A stretch of DNA of 42,455 nt from Marinilabiliales bacterium (GTDB lineage: Bacteria; Bacteroidota; Bacteroidia; Bacteroidales; F082): the NCBI GenBank assembly GCA_002869365.1, contig PKTA01000174.1:1-42455 (forward strand), in the 5' to 3' direction. This document shows, in pieces, positions 26,296 through 35,160 of this stretch. Each line of letters opens with the position of its first letter. The first letter of the stretch is position 1. The translations under genes and the position numbers were made by a program. A model generated the notes under the pieces. That model ran no database searches and was not told the DNA's origin. It worked only from the letters and a program-made list of their open reading frames with translations.

Positions 26296-26397
26296 TTGCT
26301 GTTTTTTAAATATCAAAAATCTTGAATTACACTTTTCAGTTAAATAATAAAAGTCAGAAAAACTTTATAATATGTATTATCACATTCATCTCTCTGG

Positions 26398-27435
26398 CTA
26401 CCAGTTTTTTGCAAATTCCATTAATTTTCCCCTGTTTAATAAACTAATTGAGTGCATATCCGTTTCAATAATTTCAAGGTCTTTTAACTCGGCCAGTGTT
26501 CTCACAAGTGTTTCCGATGTTGTTCCAACCATGGCTGCTAAATCAGATCTGGTAATTGTAATTGAACTGTCGGAATCATCAGGTATGAGTTCAATTAATC
26601 TTAAAGCTACTCTTTTCCTTACCGAGTCGTAGGCCATCTGCATTAACTCCTGCTCTTTTTCGGTAAGGCTTTTCGAAATAATTTTTACTAATTTTGATAA
26701 TACGTTTTTATTTTTTCCAATTAAGCTAATAAATTTATCTTTTGGGATTCTTTTTAGTTTACTATCTTCAATCGCTTCAGCGGATTCTAAATAAGTTCTG
26801 TTTTCAATAATTGGCTTAAAACCGAAAAACTCACCATGATGGTAAATGCTTGAAATGAGTTCTTTACCCTCCTCATTAAATCGATAAGTTTTTACACTTC
26901 CTTCCTCAACAAAAAACAAGTAATGAGGATAATCTCCTGTTTTAAAAACTTGTTCTTTGTGGGCATATATTGTTGGTTCTGAATTAGTAGCAAGTTTATT
27001 AATACTATTTATTAAGTCGTTTTCGTTGATGGTTTTTGATTTGGCTTTTTCTGGTTTGCTTAAAAGGTCACTCTTTTTCAAGCGGGTTTCAACTGCTTTT
27101 AAAAGTTCGGTATCATCGAAAGGCTTTGTAAGGTAATCATCGGCACCCATTTCCATTCCTTTTCTTAGGTCATTACGTTCAGTTTTTGCAGTTACAAAAA
27201 TAAAGGGAATTGAAGCCGTTGACACTTCTTTACTCAAAATATGTAATACTCCATAACCATCCAGCACTGGCATCCTGATATCGCAAATAATCAAGTCGGG
27301 GAGGAATGATTTTGCCTTTTCTACGCCAACTTTTCCATCTTCAGCGGTATTAATTTTATAACCAACCAATGTTAATAGTTCGGCCATGTTTTCCCTCATT
27401 ATTAGGTCATCCTCTATGATAAGAATTTTTTTCAT
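26398..27435 (-). CDS. Receiver-Crp/FNR fusion transcription regulator
   Basis: A 345-residue response regulator. The receiver domain is at 1-125 (IIEDD, phosphoacceptor Asp52 in LIICDIRMP, Lys in DYLTKPF). A linker leads to a cyclic-nucleotide-binding fold at about 145-265 (VFKTGDYPHYLFFVEEGSVKTYR, YHHGEFFG) and a Crp-type winged HTH (ITRSDLAAMVGTTSETLVRTLAELK, then IIETDMHSISLLN). It has no N-terminal Cys cluster, so it is not an oxygen-sensing FNR; input is presumably phosphorylation by the coupled kinase, perhaps with a ligand. Its start overlaps the kinase stop by 4 bp (ATGA). The FNR-like sites at 24916-24952 are candidate targets. Confidence 0.9.
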   Translation of the reverse strand: MKKILIIEDDLIMRENMAELLTLVGYKINTAEDGKVGVEKAKSFLPDLIICDIRMPVLDGYGVLHILSKEVSTASIPFIFVTAKTERNDLRKGMEMGADDYLTKPFDDTELLKAVETRLKKSDLLSKPEKAKSKTINENDLINSINKLATNSEPTIYAHKEQVFKTGDYPHYLFFVEEGSVKTYRFNEEGKELISSIYHHGEFFGFKPIIENRTYLESAEAIEDSKLKRIPKDKFISLIGKNKNVLSKLVKIISKSLTEKEQELMQMAYDSVRKRVALRLIELIPDDSDSSITITRSDLAAMVGTTSETLVRTLAELKDLEIIETDMHSISLLNRGKLMEFAKNW

Positions 27436-28601
27436 TTCATTTCGTTTGTAAATGTGATATTAAATGTTGTCCCCTTGTTTTCATCACTTTCAAAAGTAAT
27501 TTTACCTTTCATTAGTTCAACATATTTTCTAACAATATTTAGTCCCAATCCTGTGCCTTCTTCATACGTAAGAGCATTTTTTGCGCGATAAAAACGACGG
27601 TAAATTTTGTTTTGCTCTGCCCGTGGAATTCCAATTCCTTGATCTTTAACACTTATGTTGATTTCATTTTCAGATAAACTTGTATGTACATAAATATTGC
27701 TGTGATCAGGTGAGAACTTTATTGCATTTGAAAGGAGGTTGTTCATTATGTTTTTCAGGAGGTATTTGTCGAGTGTTACATTAACTCTTCTTCCTGTATG
27801 AGAATACATAATATGTTGATTGGGTTTACATATTTCCTGAAACTGAGAAACTTGTTTTTCAATTGCTTTTCTTAAGTCGAATTTAAATTGTTTTATTGGG
27901 ATTTCTCCTTTTTCTATATTTCCTAAGGCAAGAAACTTTTGTAATATTGTAGTAAGGTTTTTAACCGATTCGTCAATTTTTTGAAGATGGTTTATAATTT
28001 TTTCTTTGTTTTTAAATTCGAACCATGCTTTTTGTTCTGCTTCGAGGTAACGGTTTATTAAATTCAGAGAAGATAAAATACCTGCTAAAGGTGTCCTGAA
28101 TTCATGCGAAGCTATTGATAAAAATCTCGACTTCATGTCGCTTAGTTCACTTTCTTCGTTCAACTTGTCTTTTAGTGAATGTTTTAAATCAAGTTGTTTT
28201 TGTAACTCACTTTCCAGGGTTCCTTTACTTTTCTGATTTATTATAGTTGCTATGTAAATAGACTTATCTGTTATTTCTGAATTTAATCTTCTATGTTCGG
28301 CCCTAAATTTTTTACCTTCTTTGTTTTCTAATTCAATGTATTGGTTTTTGAGAATTACATCTTTGTTTTTAGAGGCATAAAAATTTTTATTTAAGAAATC
28401 ATATAGTAATCTTCCTTCTATATCTTTTTTATTAATGGAAAACGTATCACAAAAAATTTGGTTTGCTGCGATTATTATATCATTCTCATCGAACACAATC
28501 ATTCCTTGTGCAAGTACATCAAAAACATCCTTGAGTTTAATTGCATCAAAAAGTTTGTTATTTGTGTTCATTATGCCGGGAGTTAGTAATGTTATTGCCA
28601 T
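27432..28601 (-). CDS. PAS-domain sensor histidine kinase
   Basis: A 389-residue kinase without TM segments, hence cytoplasmic. The PAS domain is at about 25-125 (QGMIVFDENDIIIAANQIFCDTF), followed by a coiled coil, a HisKA with SIASHEFRTPL (phosphoacceptor His166) and an HATPase with NLLSNAIKFSP (N box), VKDQGIGIP (G1) and GTGLGLNIV (G2). The alternative start MNTNNK at 28571 is equally plausible. The stop overlaps the start of the receiver-Crp gene, so the two form a coupled two-component pair. The signal could be a redox or metabolic ligand of the PAS domain; no haem or flavin residue can be assigned. Confidence 0.9.
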   Translation of the reverse strand: MAITLLTPGIMNTNNKLFDAIKLKDVFDVLAQGMIVFDENDIIIAANQIFCDTFSINKKDIEGRLLYDFLNKNFYASKNKDVILKNQYIELENKEGKKFRAEHRRLNSEITDKSIYIATIINQKSKGTLESELQKQLDLKHSLKDKLNEESELSDMKSRFLSIASHEFRTPLAGILSSLNLINRYLEAEQKAWFEFKNKEKIINHLQKIDESVKNLTTILQKFLALGNIEKGEIPIKQFKFDLRKAIEKQVSQFQEICKPNQHIMYSHTGRRVNVTLDKYLLKNIMNNLLSNAIKFSPDHSNIYVHTSLSENEINISVKDQGIGIPRAEQNKIYRRFYRAKNALTYEEGTGLGLNIVRKYVELMKGKITFESDENKGTTFNITFTNEMK

Positions 28602-28964
28602 TTTTGTAATTCAAAGATAAGTTAAATTATAAAAGTGAAATTAAAGTATTGAGTTTTAGATTTGTTGTTTAAATTTTCAGAATTAAATTAATTTGTAGTA
28701 ATCATTAAGTTTATTATTTAGGCCATTATCGAATTCTAAATTCAAATGTTTCTAAATAAATAATAAATAACGAATTAATTAATATAAATGGCTACTAAAT
28801 ATTATATTTGTTATCAAATGTGTTATTTATATGATTGTTCTTAAGATTGGATATATTAGAGATTTCCATAGGTCACATAATAACTTGCAAAATCCGGAAT
28901 TATTTTCGGAAAACGGATTTTCTTTACAAATCTGTTTATTAAAAAATTCATAAAAAATTGTATT
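28602..28964. other. Intergenic, 363 bp, divergent control region
   Basis: AT-rich region between the kinase gene (minus) and the aminopeptidase gene (plus). It has a TATATTTG -7-type element at 28803-28810 but no matching -33. A dyad AAAATCCG (28889-28896)/CGGATTTT (28914-28921) with a T-rich end lies 43 bp before the aminopeptidase start, and could be a leader hairpin or operator. No RNA gene was seen. Confidence 0.4.
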
Positions 28965-29891
28965 ATGGCAACAACAAAAAACTTTGAATCGTACAAAAAA
29001 GGCTTTCTTAATGTTGGTGAGGGACATAATCTTTATTTTGAACTTTATGGTAATCCTAAAGGTATCCCGGTAGTTTTTCTTCACGGTGGCCCTGGAGCGG
29101 GTTTTTCTGATAAGGACAAGACATTTTTTGATAAGAGAAGATATAATGTTCTCTTTTTCGACCAGCGCGGTTCTTCCAGAAGTAAGCCCTTTGGTTCAAT
29201 TGAATACAACACAACTAAGAATATTGTATCTGATATTAATAAACTTCTTGATTTTGTGGGTTTCGACAAAGCCTATATTTTTGGTGGTTCATGGGGCAGT
29301 ACACTGGCATTGGTATATGCCATTCATAATTCAAAACGTGTACTGGGTTTGATTTTAAGAGGTATCTGGCTTGCTAATAAATATGCAATCAACCATTATA
29401 TTGGAGGCGGAATCAAAGATTATTTCCCGGATGTGTGGCAGCGTTTTTCGAAACTGGTGAAAAGAGAAGAGAACCCAGCGGAATATTATTTGAAACAAAT
29501 GCTTACAGCAGATAAAGAAACCAGCGACAAATATGCCTACGAATGGGCTTATTACGAAATGTCGTTTTATACTATTCGGAAGATAGAGAATACTGAAGAA
29601 ATCCTAAGTACATTTTCCTATAAATCGATGGCAATTATGGAAGCCCATTTTATTGCTAATAATTGTTTTTTGGAAGAAAATTTCATTTTGAAAAATATTG
29701 ATAAAATAAAAGATATCAAAACCACAATCGTTCATGGCAGGTTCGATTTTATTTGCACTCCCATTCAGGCTTTCCAACTTCATGATGCTTTAAATAATTC
29801 AAAACTGAATATTATGAATGCAGGGCATTCAGGATATGATCCTGAAAATTTCAAGGTGCTTAAAAGCGAATTAAAACGGATTACTTCTTAG
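28965..29891 (+). CDS. Prolyl aminopeptidase (peptidase family S33, alpha/beta hydrolase)
   Basis: A 308-residue cytoplasmic hydrolase. It has the oxyanion-hole motif HGGPG (40-44), DQRGSSRS (66-73), the nucleophile elbow GGSWGS (Ser109), the acid in GRFDFICTP and the catalytic His in NAGHSGYDP. DQRG and GGSWGS together are diagnostic of proline iminopeptidase, which releases N-terminal proline from peptides. Length is normal for the family. It appears monocistronic, with a dyad in the leader. A related S33 epoxide hydrolase or esterase is less likely given these motifs. Confidence 0.85.
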   Translation: MATTKNFESYKKGFLNVGEGHNLYFELYGNPKGIPVVFLHGGPGAGFSDKDKTFFDKRRYNVLFFDQRGSSRSKPFGSIEYNTTKNIVSDINKLLDFVGFDKAYIFGGSWGSTLALVYAIHNSKRVLGLILRGIWLANKYAINHYIGGGIKDYFPDVWQRFSKLVKREENPAEYYLKQMLTADKETSDKYAYEWAYYEMSFYTIRKIENTEEILSTFSYKSMAIMEAHFIANNCFLEENFILKNIDKIKDIKTTIVHGRFDFICTPIQAFQLHDALNNSKLNIMNAGHSGYDPENFKVLKSELKRITS

Positions 29892-30040
29892 TAGTTGATA
29901 TTTAAAGAATGCAATTAATTTAATTAGAAGTACACCTGTAAATTCAGTATGGGATTTTAAACATTGATTTCGACGATTTGGTAATACCAACTATATAAGC
30001 CACGTATAAACATATGAGTAGTTAATTTAAATTATTTTCT

Positions 30041-30048
30041 TATATTTG
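30041..30048 (+). promoter_or_regulatory. Probable -7 element (TATATTTG) of the chemosensory operon
   Basis: An exact TAnnTTTG match 77 bp upstream of the first cheW start codon. No convincing -33 TTTG is present 19-20 bp further upstream. Confidence 0.4.
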
Positions 30049-30125
30049 TATTGCAGGGATTTACGATAAACTTTAAGGGTTTTAATCAAACTTATTCGTA
30101 ATTTATTATTTATTTAACGCATACT

Positions 30126-30593
30126 ATGGGAAAGATAGACAGGGATGAATATATCCTTTTGTTCACTATTGGGGAAATAAAATTTGGTTTACGTTTGAGC
30201 CAGGTAGAAAGAGTGTTACCTGCTGTTGAACTGTCTGTTTTACCTGGTGCACCTGCAGTTGTTGATGGTGTAATAAATTTAGCAGGCGATACATTGCCTA
30301 TAGTTAATTTTCGTAAGAGATTAAAAAAGAGGAAAAAGGAAATTCATCCTTCTGATAAAATTATCATTGTGCAAACAAATGAGCTGAAACTTGGCTTTTT
30401 TGTAGATGAAGTTGTTGGCCTTAAGGAACTTAATTCTGACAAATTTAAGGTAACAGATGATGTTATCCCTCATACTAACATTGTGGTTGAGGGCGTAACT
30501 ATTATTGATAATGAAATCGTTCTCATTCATGATATTAACAGGTTTTTCTCAATTCAGGAAAAGAATAAATTATTGAAAGTGCTAAGGTTTTAA
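30126..30593 (+). CDS. cheW: CheW-like coupling protein (first copy)
   Basis: A 155-residue CheW-domain protein: LFTIGEIKFGLRLSQVERVLPAVE at the N-terminus, then GVINLAGDTLPIVNFRKRL and the C-terminal IIDNEIVLIHDINRF. It couples the receptor to the kinase CheA. It opens an eight-gene plus-strand operon with intergenic gaps of 5-36 bp. It is 19 bp from cheR. Presence of two cheW genes suggests separate roles, as in Frz-type systems (FrzA/FrzB). Confidence 0.88.
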   Translation: MGKIDRDEYILLFTIGEIKFGLRLSQVERVLPAVELSVLPGAPAVVDGVINLAGDTLPIVNFRKRLKKRKKEIHPSDKIIIVQTNELKLGFFVDEVVGLKELNSDKFKVTDDVIPHTNIVVEGVTIIDNEIVLIHDINRFFSIQEKNKLLKVLRF

Positions 30594-30612
30594 AATTTTA
30601 CATATAAAATTT

Positions 30613-32133
30613 ATGCAAGTAAAAGATTTTCAAAATCTCGACATACTCAGTGAATTTATAAGGAAGGAAATAGGGATATTTTTTCCTCCTAAAAAGTATA
30701 CTGAAATGAGTGTGAAAATCACCGAGTTAGCTAAGGAACATGGGTTTAAAAAAATTGAACCCTTTATTGAGTATTTGTCGAATGAAAATGGTTCGAGGCA
30801 GAAAGCAGAGTTGCTGGCAAGCAAGTTTTCAATTGGAGAAACTTACTTTTGGAGAGACAGGGAATTATTCAGAGTGCTTGAGGAAGAAATATTTCCTAAT
30901 ATAATAAGAGAAAAAGAAAACAGCCGTAAAATATTGAGGATATGGAGTGCTGCAGCCTCCACCGGAGAGGAAGCTTATTCTATAGCAATTCTGCTGAAAA
31001 GGCTGATACCTAATATTTATAGCTGGAACATTAATATTCTAGCAACAGATATTAATCCTAATTTTCTGGATAAGGCGAGAAGGGGAAGATATACTGAATG
31101 GTCGTTCCGAAGCGCACCGGCATGGCTGAAACCAAATTACTTTAAAAAAATAAAGCATAATGAATATGCCCTTGATGAATCCATTAAGCGGATGGTAAAC
31201 TTCTCATATCTTAATCTGATAGAGGATGCTTTTCCTTCGCTATCGAATAATACCAATGGGATGGATTTGATATTATGCAGAAACGTTTTAATGTACTTTT
31301 CTCAACAGGATATAATTAATGTTAGCGATAAACTATATAATTGCTTGCTTCCTGACGGACTGATGATAACTACACCTAGCGAATCTTTCCAGTATTTGTC
31401 TCCTCGCTTTAAAACTCGTATCGTCAACAGGGTTTCAGTATATCAGAAAACTGATAAAGAAGCAAAATCTATCGAGAAGAAAGTTGCTGAGGCAGATGTT
31501 AATGTTGATATTGCTGAACTGTTGAGAAATGCAGGAGAATTGCGTCGACAAAATGCAAAAAACAAAGAGAAATCGACTAAAAAAAAGGCAATAAAAAAAG
31601 ATATAAACCAGAGTTTAGTTGATAATAAAAAAACTGATAATATTGAGAGTTTTGATGTTGAAGATGTAAATTATCTGATAAACAAGGGGAATTATGAAAA
31701 GGCAGAGTCAATACTTGCTAAAACTTTAAGTAATAAAGCACTTCCCGAAAATTTATTATTAATGGCCAGGATAAAAGCCAATCTTGGGAAATTAAATGAG
31801 GCACTTGATTATTGCGATAAATCGTTGGAAATTAATAAACTTAATCCGCTGGCGTACTATATTCAGTCGATAATAACGGCAGAAAAAGGAGATTTGGAAC
31901 TCGCATACTCAATAATGAAAAAATCTCTCTATGCAGATCCCCAATTCGTTATTGCTAATTTCACACTTGCGAATTTCGCAAATCAGTCGGAAAGGAAAAG
32001 TGAGTCGAAAAAATATTATTCCAATACACTCGATTTACTTGAAGAATATAAAGAGGAAGAAATTATTCCTGAATCGGATGGAATAACCGCTGGAAGGATG
32101 AAAGAAATTATTAATAGAATTAATATCGTTTAA
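30613..32133 (+). CDS. cheR: CheR-type chemoreceptor methyltransferase with TPR tail
   Basis: A 506-residue protein. The N-terminal helical domain and the SAM-dependent methyltransferase domain occupy about 1-275: FSIGETYFWRDRELF, the SAM-binding WSAAASTGEEAYSIA, ATDINPNFLDKARRG and DLILCRNVLMYF. A Lys-rich linker (about 310-340) leads to three or so TPR repeats at about 350-480 (NKGNYEKAESILAKTL, LGKLNEALDYCDKSLEINKLNPLAYY). The CheR-TPR fusion is like FrzF of the Myxococcus Frz system. It methylates receptor glutamates using SAM; the TPR part probably controls access or partner binding. Confidence 0.92.
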   Translation: MQVKDFQNLDILSEFIRKEIGIFFPPKKYTEMSVKITELAKEHGFKKIEPFIEYLSNENGSRQKAELLASKFSIGETYFWRDRELFRVLEEEIFPNIIREKENSRKILRIWSAAASTGEEAYSIAILLKRLIPNIYSWNINILATDINPNFLDKARRGRYTEWSFRSAPAWLKPNYFKKIKHNEYALDESIKRMVNFSYLNLIEDAFPSLSNNTNGMDLILCRNVLMYFSQQDIINVSDKLYNCLLPDGLMITTPSESFQYLSPRFKTRIVNRVSVYQKTDKEAKSIEKKVAEADVNVDIAELLRNAGELRRQNAKNKEKSTKKKAIKKDINQSLVDNKKTDNIESFDVEDVNYLINKGNYEKAESILAKTLSNKALPENLLLMARIKANLGKLNEALDYCDKSLEINKLNPLAYYIQSIITAEKGDLELAYSIMKKSLYADPQFVIANFTLANFANQSERKSESKKYYSNTLDLLEEYKEEEIIPESDGITAGRMKEIINRINIV

Positions 32134-32142
32134 AAAACTAAA

Positions 32143-32754
32143 ATGACAAAAAATAGTAATACTGGTGGTTGGCACGAATTTGAAGAGAAGATCAGGATGG
32201 CTAAGGAAATGTTGAAATCCAAAAGCGATCATACTCGTGAGGATATATCTGCTATTCTGAGAAGACGGGCAGAATTTATTGCTACCAACGGTGAAAAAGA
32301 TACCGCAAATAAGGAAATGATGTCTGTTCTGGAATTTGCTTTAGGACAGGAACGATATGCCATTGAGACAAATCGGTTGAAAGAAATTATGCCGGCCAGC
32401 CAGATAACGGATCTTCCTTGCACACCTAATTATGTTTTTGGAGTAGTAAACATCAGAGGTAAAATAGTTACAGTAATAGATTTGAAAGGCATCTTAAGTC
32501 TTGATTATGTAGGGTTTAATGATTTTGCTTCCATAGTTGTAATTGAGCATAATGACGAACTGGTCGGAATTGTTGCCGATGAAGTATTAGGAATTAATAA
32601 TATTGATGTTGAAACAATTCAGCATTCCAAACCAAAAGTTATTAAAATTAAGGACTCTTTTCTGAAAGGTATCACAAATGAAACTTTGATTATTTTAAAC
32701 ATCGAAAAGGTTTTGTCCGAAAATTCAATACTGGTTGATGAAACTGTGAATTAG
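32143..32754 (+). CDS. cheW: CheW-like coupling protein with N-terminal extension (second copy)
   Basis: A 203-residue protein. About 55 residues of charged N-terminal extension (EFEEKIRMAKEMLKSKSDHTRED) precede a full CheW domain: VLEFALGQERYAIETNRLKEIMP, VFGVVNIRGKIVTVIDLKGIL, VGIVADEVLGIN. The extension may mediate contacts specific to this copy. It lies 9 bp after cheR and 17 bp before the cheA ATG. Confidence 0.88.
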   Translation: MTKNSNTGGWHEFEEKIRMAKEMLKSKSDHTREDISAILRRRAEFIATNGEKDTANKEMMSVLEFALGQERYAIETNRLKEIMPASQITDLPCTPNYVFGVVNIRGKIVTVIDLKGILSLDYVGFNDFASIVVIEHNDELVGIVADEVLGINNIDVETIQHSKPKVIKIKDSFLKGITNETLIILNIEKVLSENSILVDETVN

Positions 32755-32771
32755 AAATTAAATTATTGGCA

Positions 32772-35153
32772 ATGGACGAAGCAGAATTAATAAAACGATT
32801 AAGGGAAACCTTCAAGATTGAAGCTGAAGAACATTCAAATACTATTATAAAAGGTTTGATTGAACTTGAGAAAAATCCAGATAACGAAAGGGAGAAAAAG
32901 GTTCTTGAAGAAATATATCGATCTGCTCATAGTTTAAAAGGCGCTTCCAGAGCAGTAAATCTGCCAAATATTGAGAAGATATGTCAGGCATTGGAATCAT
33001 GTTTTTCCCTGATGAAAAATAATGAACTCCAGCCATCGCCAGGTATATTCGACATATTTCACAGTGTACTTAAAACCATAGATGTTTTACTTGATGACTC
33101 AGAAGAGAATCCCCCTGCTGATGTAATCAATCGCACGGTTGAAATACTGAATAATGTTAAATATTTACAACAGGAAGAAAATGATACCGATTTAGATATA
33201 GAAGTAAGTTCTGAAAAAGAAGAAAATGTTGTAGGTACTGAGTTGGAAAAAAAGTCTCTAGATTCAGAGATCTTAGAGGGTAATACTGAACTTATTGAGC
33301 ATGATTACAATATAGATGAAGGTGATGGCGATAAGGATTTTAATGCTCCTGCCGAAATTATTGAAAAGGTCAGCCCCAAGCCTTCGCAGGATACCATACG
33401 TCTGTCGACAAAGAAACTTGATGATATTTATTTGCTTGCAGAGGAATCATTACAGATAAAGATAAGTCATGATCAGGAATCTAGAGAAATAAAAGATATT
33501 CAGGAGGAATTTGAACAACTCAAGGGGCATTGGTTAGAATTGTATTCTGAAATTTATAAAACAAGAACCCTTGAAAATAAAAAGTTCGATGGAAATAAAA
33601 AAACTGTTCTGAGCAAAGAGTCATTTGAACTTTACGACGTTCTGGATGATGAAATTAAGCAAATAAGCAAGAAAATACACTATCTTTTAAGAACCTCGAA
33701 ATATGTATCGAATACTGCTGAGAACATTATTGATAATCTTGTCGACGAAATTAAGCATATTCTAATGGTTCCATTTACTAATCTTATGAATGGTTTTCCA
33801 CGAATGGTGCGCAATCTTTCGAAAGACATGAAGAAAGAAGTTCAAATAGATATAAAGGGAGACAGTATTGAGGTCGACAGGAGAATTATGGAAGAACTGA
33901 AGGATCCTCTGATTCACATTATCAGAAATTGTATCGACCATGGTATCGAAACTCCTGCAGAGAGAATAGAGTTGGGGAAGAGTTCTCATGGTAACATTGA
34001 ATTGATAATGAACCAAATAGATGCAAACCATGTTCAAATTGAAATAATGGATGATGGCTCAGGTATTGATAAAGAAAAGGTAAAAAATAAGGCACTTAGG
34101 AGTGGAATTTTATCAAAAGATGAGATAGAAAAGTTGGATGATAAGGCTGTTTATAGTCTGGTATTTAAATCAGGGCTTAGTACTGCTTCGATAATTACTG
34201 ATATTTCAGGAAGGGGTCTTGGACTAGCTATTGTAGAAGAAAAGATTGAGAAACTGGGTGGAAAAGTACAAATAGAATCGGAAACAGATAAAGGCAGTAA
34301 GTTTACTATTATTATCCCAACCACTATATCTAAATCACAGGGTTTACTAGTTAGGTTGAATACAAAGCATTTCATAATTCCTGTATCTAATATTATAGAA
34401 ACACTAAGAATTAAACCCAATAGTATCAAAAAGGTTGAAAATAAAAGTACTATTCAGTTCAGGGGGAATACCCTGCCATTAATACACCTTTCTGATATTT
34501 TAGAACAAAACCGTGAGACAGAAATTGCAAGAAAATATATATTTATAGTGGCAGTTGAATCCATGAATCAGAGAGTGGGTTTGATTGTTGACGATGTTCT
34601 CGACGAGCAGGAAGTTCTCTTTAAAAAACTAGGCTTCCCATTGATAAAGGTACGTAATGTTGCAGGAGTTAGCCTGCTAGGAAATGGAGAGATATGCCCC
34701 ATTCTGAATAATCATGATATCATCAGGACAGCATTTAATCTTAGAGGAACTCTAAATAGTACCGATGTAGAAAAAGAAAATAAAAAGAAACAGAAATCCA
34801 TTATCATAGCTGAGGATTCCATAACATCACGGCTTTTTATTAAAAATATTTTAGAGAGTGCCGGCTATAAAGTAAAAGCCACTGTTGATGGTAAAGAAGC
34901 TTTCACATCTATGAAGCAGGAAAAATTCGACCTGCTTGTGTCTGATGTAGAAATGCCAAGAATGAATGGATTTGAACTAACCCAGTCTGTTAGGAAAGAT
35001 AAAAAACTAAAAGATATGCCTATTGTTTTGGTTACTAGCTTGAACAATAGGGAAGATCAGGAAAAAGGTATAGAAGTGGGTGCAAATGCCTATATTGTAA
35101 AAAGTTCTTTCGAGCAAAGTAATTTGCTGGAAGTAGTAAAAAAGTTAATATAA
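32772..35153 (+). CDS. cheA: CheA chemosensory kinase with C-terminal receiver domain
   Basis: I chose the ATG at 32772; an in-frame TTG two codons earlier is less likely. Domains: HPt at about 1-115 with SAHSLKGASRAVN (His53), an acidic linker, a dimerisation segment, an HATPase at about 370-515 (IIRNCIDHGIETPAERI; MDDGSGID; GRGLGLAIV), a CheW-like regulatory domain at about 520-655 and a receiver at about 675-794 (IAEDSITSR, Asp in LLVSDVEMP, Lys in YIVKSS). The CheA-CheY fusion is like FrzE. No P2 CheY-binding domain is obvious. The fused receiver may act as phosphate sink or output. The gene lies 7 bp before cheB. Confidence 0.93.
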   Translation: MDEAELIKRLRETFKIEAEEHSNTIIKGLIELEKNPDNEREKKVLEEIYRSAHSLKGASRAVNLPNIEKICQALESCFSLMKNNELQPSPGIFDIFHSVLKTIDVLLDDSEENPPADVINRTVEILNNVKYLQQEENDTDLDIEVSSEKEENVVGTELEKKSLDSEILEGNTELIEHDYNIDEGDGDKDFNAPAEIIEKVSPKPSQDTIRLSTKKLDDIYLLAEESLQIKISHDQESREIKDIQEEFEQLKGHWLELYSEIYKTRTLENKKFDGNKKTVLSKESFELYDVLDDEIKQISKKIHYLLRTSKYVSNTAENIIDNLVDEIKHILMVPFTNLMNGFPRMVRNLSKDMKKEVQIDIKGDSIEVDRRIMEELKDPLIHIIRNCIDHGIETPAERIELGKSSHGNIELIMNQIDANHVQIEIMDDGSGIDKEKVKNKALRSGILSKDEIEKLDDKAVYSLVFKSGLSTASIITDISGRGLGLAIVEEKIEKLGGKVQIESETDKGSKFTIIIPTTISKSQGLLVRLNTKHFIIPVSNIIETLRIKPNSIKKVENKSTIQFRGNTLPLIHLSDILEQNRETEIARKYIFIVAVESMNQRVGLIVDDVLDEQEVLFKKLGFPLIKVRNVAGVSLLGNGEICPILNNHDIIRTAFNLRGTLNSTDVEKENKKKQKSIIIAEDSITSRLFIKNILESAGYKVKATVDGKEAFTSMKQEKFDLLVSDVEMPRMNGFELTQSVRKDKKLKDMPIVLVTSLNNREDQEKGIEVGANAYIVKSSFEQSNLLEVVKKLI

Positions 35154-35160
35154 TCTGTTA

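Noticed and set aside
28788..28857. ATG-initiated mini-ORF (MATKYYICYQ...) upstream of the aminopeptidase
   Set aside because: It ends after about 18 codons, and its resemblance to the aminopeptidase N-terminus (MATTK) is limited to four residues.
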